Source of the DNA: Cristatella mucedo
Taxonomy: Eukaryota > Bryozoa > Phylactolaemata > Cristatellidae
Assembly (NCBI GenBank): GCA_009760855.2
Contig: WPIO01000001.1
Coordinates: forward strand, 3,554,001 to 3,618,000
Length of the DNA stretch: 64,000 bases
Reading direction: 5' to 3'
Each line of letters begins with the position of its first letter. Position 1 is the stretch's first letter. Below are positions 56,458-64,000 of this stretch, in pieces. A program made the position numbers and the translations under genes. The notes under the pieces are model-generated. The model searched no databases. It was not told where the DNA came from and saw only the letters and a list, made by a program, of their open reading frames with translations.

Positions 56458-57148
56458 CTTCAGTAATGGAGCTGCTGCTGCTGCTGCTGCTGCTCGCACC
56501 GTCACCACCGTGCTGCGCCGCCTGTCGCATATTAGGCTCCATCAGCTGAAGGACGGCAGCAACAGCACGACCGTGGCCTACACTGGCACCGGCGTGCACG
56601 GGCTGGAGAACCCTATGTACAGCTCACCACTGGCTCTGTCTGCTGCCGTGGCAGCAGCCGCCGACTGGACGACCACTCGGCTCCTGGCCGCTGCTGCCGC
56701 CAGCAGCAGCAGCAGCGAAGAGCATCCGCCGCCGGTCGCTGCTCCGGCATTCAACTTGTACGTTGACATGGACACGCTGGCTTGCAGCGGCGAGGACGGC
56801 CTCGAGAGCGCCTATGCCATATACGCCGAGCCGTTCCAGCATCAGCCAAACCGCCAGAGAGGCGAAGGCGAGCCGGCGTCTTGCGACCCTGCTGGCTCGC
56901 TGCCAGCGCACGTGTACGCCGAGTGCACTCCACTGCTGCCACAGCCGCAGGAAGCCGAGCATCTGAACGATCTGTCCAAGGGTTGCGATCCGAGCCTCCG
57001 AGCCGGCTATGGCGGCAGCTTCGGCGAGCTGCGCCTGAATGTGCAAGGCGACTGCAGCGGAGGCTACGAGGAGTACAGGTCGCAGTGGAGTGCCTATGAG
57101 AACGTAGAGAAGCCCGGCAGCAGCCGGTCGCCTGCTTCGTCGTCGTGA
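56458..57148 (+). CDS. gene 2: cytoplasmic tail with tyrosine docking motifs (last exon)
   Basis: Acceptor GTGCCCACCATTGCAG with a phase 2 junction that matches the transmembrane exon. 229 codons to TGA at 57,146. Tyrosine motifs in order: NPMY (NPxY type, PTB-binding), NLYVDM (YxxM type, PI3-kinase p85), AIYAEP, HVYAEC, GYEEY and SAYENV (both GRB2-type YxN and an ITIM-like SxYxxV). Poly-Ala and poly-Ser runs (GCTGCTGCT repeats at 56,468) lie between them. The NLYVDM and AIYAEP pair is shared with gene 1. Function as a phosphotyrosine signalling tail is inferred from these motifs. Confidence 0.82.
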
Positions 57149-57785
57149 TGGCCGCCGTGCCGACTCCACTTGGCTGGCATAGGGTGTGTCGTGGGATCGG
57201 TCGTGTCGCGGCTACCCAGCCTTGCCCGGTCTGGTCCAGAGCTCGGCTGCAGCCGTCCGAGCTTTTACGGCTGCATCTGCTGCTGTAGTGGCTGTGTCGG
57301 CGGCCAAGCGCAAGCTCACGTTCGCGTGAGCCAGCAGACTTTGGTCGCCGGTGGTGTTGAAAGGCCATGCTATGCACTGTGCACCGACCTGGTACCCGTG
57401 GATGGCTTCCTGCAAGCACCAGCCAGTAGTAATGGCTCGTCGGTGCACGTGACCCTTGGCCACGTGATAGCGTGCTCGCTTACTCCTACTCATTACAGTT
57501 TTTTTATACGGAAAACGGACTGAATAAATGAAGCTTGCGTTTGTAAGAGATGTGGCCTCTTCTAGCTGATTCCTTGCCCCCGCACTCCGGAAGCATCGAA
57601 AAGTATGTGTGAGTGTATGTAAGTATGTGAGTAAATGTATGGATAAGTTGTGGACTTGGCATGTGTCAAGCGCATGCGGCTGTCGGCAAGTTCAAGTTGC
57701 CTTGGCCAGCGTTCATGGTTGAGAAGGCAAAATCTTAAACTTAAAGAGTGCAGTATCAGTGTCACAGTGCTGTTCAATGCTTCTG
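57149..57785. other. 3' untranslated region of gene 2 and short intergenic sequence
   Basis: From the stop codon to the polyadenylation candidate there is no further gene; GTATGTGAGT-type repeats at 57,600-57,640. Confidence 0.4.
57523..57528 (+). terminator. candidate polyadenylation signal of gene 2
   Basis: AATAAA about 375 bp after the stop codon, followed by GT-rich sequence near 57,600. Confidence 0.5.
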
Positions 57786-57787
57786 GT

Positions 57788-57935
57788 CACCGCCCTGGTT
57801 TGCCCCCGTGGTAAGGCGCTTGCCTTTTATGATCCAGGTCGTAGGGGGGTCAAGTTCTGTGGCATATGAAATGCGTCGGGATAGAGACTAAGCTCTCTTG
57901 GTGCTCTGTGTGCAAATGAATTATATTTTTCGTCT
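57788..57935 (+). mobile_element. SINE I, diverged copy
   Basis: GCCCTGGTTTGCCCCCGTGG head, GATCCAGGTCGTAGGGGGG in the B-box region, and the tail GGGATAGAGACTAAGCTCTC with AAATGAATTATA. Older than the 30.1 and 52.4 kb copies. Confidence 0.7.
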
Positions 57936-57939
57936 CAAA

Positions 57940-58265
57940 TCGCTGGGAGATTTTGGATTATTTTGCTATGCATGAGCATTCGCCACGATAGACGTTAGAG
58001 GTTCCATGCAGCCACCCCACTGATTGTCCATGAGCCGTCCAACTGGTTTGCTAATAGTTGGCATTTAGTCAACACTAGCCTCTGCTCTTTGGCCTGGAGT
58101 ACTTAGTGCCTGTGTACTTAGTGGCTCAGGTTTGAGTCAAGTTTTGAGTCATACAGCTGGCAATCCTTTATTGCCAGCAGGGCCTTTTGTCACTAAAGCT
58201 CGGCAGTGAAGCCTGCCAATTTTTAGCTTGTAGTCTTGTAAAAGAAAAAAATTGAGGCTGCTTAG
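57940..58265. other. no recognised feature
   Basis: GGCAATCCTTTATTGCCAGC at 58,160 resembles the body of SINE II but is too short to assign. Confidence 0.35.
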
Positions 58266-58269
58266 ACAA

Positions 58270-59400
<1,131 letters not shown>

Positions 59401-59639
59401 CTGCAATATACATAAGGCTGGTAAAAATGCTGTCCTTTAGCTGAGTTGCTTTCTGACTCTTGCAAAAGCAACTATAACTAGTCACTGACAGCATACCGGT
59501 CGATTTGTCTCGATGTAAGCCGGAAAAATGCATTGCTCTTGAATAATATTCTCATCCACAGGTACAGTACATCGATATTCGTCTACAACTATTTTGATGA
59601 CGCCGATAGAAAGGCTTACTCTGCATAATTCTTGGACTG

Positions 59640-60865
59640 ATCGCAAGAGCAGCGAGTATTAGCTGCATGTCGTGTGGGGGTCAGGTCTCAGACATGAGAA
59701 GGGTCACCTGTGGAGTCCCTCAAGGGTCTGTACTTGGTCCCTTGCTGTTCTCCATTTATACACAACCTCTGGGAAAAGTGATTAAGGCCCGTGGAATAGG
59801 ATATCACTTCTATGCTGACGATACTCAATTGTATTTGTCATTTAAACCGTCGGAATCTGCTGCAGCAACTGAGAAACTGAATGTTTGCCTTGCCGATATT
59901 CAATCCTGGATGTCGGAAAACTTCCTGAAATTAAATGACGATAAAACCGAACTGCTTCTCATAGGACACCCTAAGCGTGTGGCTGGATTAAAAGGCTTTG
60001 CTGTTCTAATAGGTGATGCTATTGTGCGACGTTCACCATGTGCTCGTAATCAAGGTGTCGTGTTCGACAGCTGCCTCAATTTCAAAAGCTTCATTCAGAA
60101 GACTGCCTCTACATCTAGCCATCACATCCGATCCCTATCCAAGATTAGAAGCTGTCTCCCACAGTGGCTTGTAAACAATTTAACTAGCTCTTTAGTTCTG
60201 TCTCGGCTTGATTATTGTAATTCCCTTTTGGCTGGGCTACCAAAGAAAGCTATCATGCCACTACAGCGGACTATGAATATGGCTGCAAGGCTGGTCTTCA
60301 AGTCCCAGCGGTTTGAGCACGTGTCACCTCTGCTGGAAGAGCTAGGATGGTTGCCGGTTGAGCAAAGGATACAGAGCAAAGTTCTTACGCTGACCCACAA
60401 GGCCCGCCACGGCTTGGCTCCTTCATACCTAGCTGAACTGCCGAATCAGTTTCAGCCTGTTCGCGCCCTCAGGTCCTGTGTGGACAATAAATTAGCTGTC
60501 CCATTCCTCCGCTTAAAGACAGTTGGCGACAGAAGCTTTAGCTCTGCAGGTCCTAGACTGTGGAACTCGCTTCCACAATTCTTACGCAATGACATCTACT
60601 CTCCAACTGCCGACTATGGCACATCTTTTTCAGCGGTCCTGAGCTGCTACTTCTATGCTACTCACTACCTCAACTGCTCTCCTGACTCTGCTATCCTTCC
60701 CACTTTCTCTTTGTTGCGTGAGACGAAGTCTGTTGGCTACCGAATGCGTACCAAAAGCCGCTTAGGCTGTAAGTGTGCTATAAAAAACTGTCCTGCGTAA
60801 CACCCACATGGTCTTTATGACTTTGTGGAGTTACTGACGGAGATACATTACATTACATTACATAT
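59640..60865 (+). mobile_element. LINE family A, 5'-truncated, intact C-terminal frame
   Basis: Reference copy of family A. The frame 59,667-60,800 is open for 377 residues and begins within the reverse transcriptase: [13 protein letters not shown], then [14 protein letters not shown] with the catalytic YADD, then [47 protein letters not shown] and LWNSLPQ. The 3' end is GAGTTACTGACGGAGATACA with ATTAC repeats. The upstream fingers and endonuclease domain are missing, so it cannot move by itself. The open frame shows it is fairly young. Clade CR1/L2-like is an inference from these blocks. Confidence 0.92.
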
Positions 60866-60869
60866 CAGC

Positions 60870-62335
60870 CCAATCGAGCTCGAGTAGAGGCCATGGGCAG
60901 AGGTCAGAGGTCAGGCCATGGGCAGGACTGACTGGCTGATTACAAAGCTGCAGGGAAATGGGCTACCAACCAACTATCAACGGCCGCGAATAGGAATAAC
61001 GTCCTAAAAGCAATTTGGGAGTGGCTGTCTTTTGTTTTAGCTGCTTCTGCTAGCCTAAGATTAAAATTATTAGGTAGCATTTGGAGACTGCACATATTAT
61101 CGGTGCTGAAACAGGAAAATGATAGATTAGAACCAAAGCGATTATTGAGCAACGAAAGATTAGTCCAATGGCACACAAGTCAATTTACTGATGGTAAGTA
61201 TTGGAGCTTGGACTCTCTGTCACTAAAAACGAATGGTGCGGTCTTTTTCCAGAGGGCTACGTTTTGCTGTCATGTACTACAGTACCGTAAATCCGCGAGT
61301 AAAAGTTACAATAGTCTGTGCTAATTTTTTTACTTGAGTTCTCTTTGGCAGCTATTAAAATGTCTTATTTTTTATTCCTATTAATTAAGTGTAACTCTAG
61401 CGTTCTCTCGCGTGACCACGAGTGCCAGATTGCCTCTCGAGCAAGTGTAGGTTAAGCACAAGGGTAGCTCGCGGAAATTAGGACGACAGCGAATTTTACT
61501 TTCACCGTAGGCTAGGATGGGCTCACATCCAGGCGGCACATTGCCCCCTCTACTCAAGTCCACTCGAGTCCGAAGTGTGTGCAAGTGAGACTCGCGTGAA
61601 TTCGTGCGCGTCAGCACAGATCGTCCATCGGCTCGGTATTCGTTTTACGATAAGGGTCTACAAGTATTGTCTGCACTGGCACGCTCTAAGAGCTTTCCTA
61701 AATATGAAGGCTGCTTGCTCAGGAGCATGCCTTTCTCTCGGAGTCTTGACTTATATCAGACGCGCTGTGGCGAGCCACTTTTTTTTTAAGGAGAAGAGAC
61801 ATCCCAAGCTGGCCCTTCCAATTTCAAAGCTGCTCTAGCTGCCGGTTCAGCTTCGGTACCATAGAATGTCAAGAAAATACAAAATTTGTCCGGACATCTT
61901 ATCATTTGTTTAGGATAATTTTTGAAAGACAAACATGTTAGAACTGCGACCAGACGTTCGTACGATTTACGCACGAAAGGAAGTGCTGTTTTTCAAACCA
62001 CGTTGAATCCGGATGTAAACCAAAAGCAACAAATCTACATACAAAAAATTTACAGATCCCAACATCATATGCGAATTGTATGCCAACTTGTCGAACCTTG
62101 GTAGATTGAGTTACGAGCGTAAAATGTTGAGGTGCCTTTTTGTGAATTTTATGCGACTTCATTTCCAGGGTAAGTTGGTGCGTTGTAAATTCCATAACTC
62201 GGCTAATACTTCATGCATCGGAGTGAAATTTGAAAAGGAAGTTTAGCTATGCTTGCTTCAAATGATGCAAAAAAATCTTTGATTTCTGTAAGTACAGATT
62301 TTACTCTATGTGCCAGCGATTACGGAAAACGCTCC
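60870..62335. other. no recognised feature
   Basis: Several overlapping open frames of 60-90 codons without domain or splice evidence. No repeat identified. Confidence 0.35.
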
Positions 62336-62339
62336 AGGA

Positions 62340-62412
62340 CATTTGACATATTCAATGTTTGTAAAGTGCCTAGAAAGAGATTTAGTTCTCTGACGGGGCT
62401 ATACAAATATTC
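62340..62412 (+). mobile_element. LINE B/SINE I tail fragment
   Basis: GTAAAGTGCCTAGAAAGAGA, GTTCTCTGACGGGGCTATAC and AATATTCTG. It is directly followed by the reversed tail of a family A copy, as if family A inserted at its end. Confidence 0.7.
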
Positions 62413-63905
62413 TGTAATGTAATGTAATTTATCTCCGTCTGTAACTCCACAAAGCCATAAAGACTGTCTGGGTGTTACGCAGGAGAATTTTGTATTTAGT
62501 CACAGCCTAAGCGGCTTTCCGTATGCATTCGGTAGCCGACGTACTTCGTCTCACTCGACAGAAGGAAAGTGGGAAGCGTAGCAGAGTCAGGAGAGCAGTT
62601 AAGGAAGTGAGTAGCGTGGAAGTAGTAGCTCAGGACCACGGAAAACGATGAGCCATAATCGACAGCAGGAGAGCTAATTTATTGTCCATACAGGACCTGA
62701 GGGCGCGAAGAGGCTGAAACTGGTGTAGCAGTTCAGCTAGGTACGAAGGAGCCAAGCCGTGGCGGGCCTTGTGGGTCAGCGTAAGAACTTTGCTCTGTAT
62801 CCGTTGCTCAACCGGTATCTATCCTTACTCTTTTTGCAAAGGAGACTCGTGCTAAAACTTCTGGAACTTGACGACCTCGTTGCAGCCATATTCATAGCCA
62901 GCTGCAATGGCCTAGATGCTTTCTTTGGTAGCCCAGCCAAAAGGGAATTAAAATAACAAAGCCGAGACAGAACTAAGGAGCTAGTTAAATCTTTTGCAAG
63001 CCACTGTGGAAATCAGCTCTTAATCTTAGATAGGGATCGGACGTGATGGCTAGCTGTAGAAGCAGTCTTCCGAATGAAGCTTTTAAAATTTAGGGAGCTG
63101 TCGAAACGACATCTAAATTTCCAGCACGTGGTGATGGTCGCACAATAAAATCACCTATTTGAGGAGCAAAGCCTTTTAGTCGAGCCACAAGCTTAGGGTG
63201 TCCTGTGAGCAGCAGTTCAGTTTTATCGTCATTTAGTTTCTAGAAGTTTTCCAACTTCCAGAATCGAATGTCCGCAAGGTAAACATTCAGTTTCTCAGTT
63301 GCTGCAGCAGATTCCGACGGTTTGAATGACAAATACAACTGAGTATCGTCAGCATAAAAATGGTATCCTATTCTATGGGCCGTAATCACTTTTCCCAGTG
63401 GTTAAGTATAAATGGAGAACAGCAAGGGACCGAGGACGGACCCTTGAGGGACTCCAAAGGTGACCCTTCTCGTTTTTGAGACCTGAGCCCCACACGACAC
63501 GGATTGAACACGATCAGAAAAGTAGTATTTAAACCATGCCAGTGCCTCGTCTGCCAGACCGATCGTTGTTCTCAATCGTTCTAGCAGAACACCGTGATCA
63601 ATGTTGCCGAAGGCAGCTGACAGATCTAGCAGAGCTAGGGCAGTGACATTCCCGCCATCATTGCCACGTAGAATGTCACTGTTAAAATGTTGGAGTGCTG
63701 CCTCTTGAACCCAGATTGAAATGCTTCTGAGATTTCATTCTTTACAATATGTTCAACCAGCTGTTTAGCAACAATTTTTCCAAGAATCTTTGACGAGAAA
63801 GGAAGAAGGGAAACTGGGCAATAGTTTTCAAGGACCTCTGTGTCAAATCCAAGCTTTTCAAGTATGAGCCTAACGATTGCCGATTTGAAGGACTTGGGTA
63901 CAACC
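62413..63905 (-). mobile_element. LINE family A, minus strand, longest copy but broken
   Basis: Reverse complement from the TAATG-type tail (62,413) through the C-terminal region into the reverse transcriptase fingers and palm near 63.9 kb (the FSSKILGKIVAKQL-like block). Compared with the intact copy it lacks about 100 bp near 62,665, and it has frameshifts and stops, for example in the catalytic region near 63,360. It reaches further 5' than the 59.6 kb copy. Confidence 0.85.
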
Positions 63906-63906
63906 T

Positions 63907-64000
63907 TTTAGCTCTGCAGGTCCTAGACTGTGGAACTCGCTTCCACAATTCTTACGCAACGACAACTACTCTCCTACTGCTGACTATGACACATCCTTTT
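63907..64000 (+). mobile_element. LINE family A 3' segment, plus strand, runs off the window
   Basis: TAGCTCTGCAGGTCCTAGAC and CTCGCTTCCACAATTCTTAC match 60,540-60,595 in the plus orientation. It starts abruptly where the minus-strand copy ends and continues beyond the right edge. Confidence 0.85.

Overview
The window looks like nuclear DNA of an invertebrate animal. It has intron-split C-type lectin receptor exons with consensus GT/AG splice sites, non-LTR (LINE) retrotransposon fragments with CR1/L2-like reverse transcriptase ends, tRNA-derived SINEs, long TA, CT and GA microsatellites, and no operons or bacterial gene organisation. The sequence alone does not fix the species or phylum.

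Two paralogous transmembrane receptor genes lie on the plus strand, about 40 kb apart. Gene 1 (1,933-7,444) is cut by the left edge of the window: it shows the C-terminal half of a C-type lectin-like domain (CTLD), two Ser/Thr-rich stalk exons, a transmembrane exon and a tyrosine-bearing cytoplasmic exon. Gene 2 (51,144-57,148, possibly starting at 47,812) shows both CTLD halves, a mucin-like exon with internal repeats, a short linker exon, a transmembrane exon and a long cytoplasmic exon. The extracellular exons are all joined by phase 1 introns, and the transmembrane exon ends in phase 2 in both genes. The tails carry tyrosine motifs (YVDL, YVDM, NPMY, YENV) of the kind that recruit signalling adaptors, so both look like cell-surface recognition and signalling receptors. 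A doubtful tail-like remnant lies at 23.2-23.9 kb.

The most unusual region is 13.85-19.87 kb, an A+T-rich, virus-like or plasmid-like insert. It holds a broken family B DNA polymerase of the protein-primed type, with an endonuclease VII-like insertion, followed on the same strand by six short genes. Five of these are preceded by a T-rich element related to TTTTATTATTATATAG placed almost on the ATG. Three of the short genes are tandem paralogues. No capsid, integrase or ATPase gene is visible, so this is either a fragment of an adintovirus/Maverick-like element or a different small replicon.

The rest is repeat-rich. At 25.68-29.75 kb a degenerate satellite of about 170-180 bp is arranged as a large inverted duplication resembling a foldback element. 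Two LINE families (A, with an ATTAC-type tail; B, with an ATT-type tail) and two tRNA-derived SINE families are scattered throughout. SINE I shares its 3' tail with LINE B, as MIR does with L2. Several LINE copies abut head to head. CT/GA/TA and CTCTGT microsatellites account for the long Leu/Ser or Arg/Glu reading frames, which are not genes. Large stretches between these features hold nothing I can identify.
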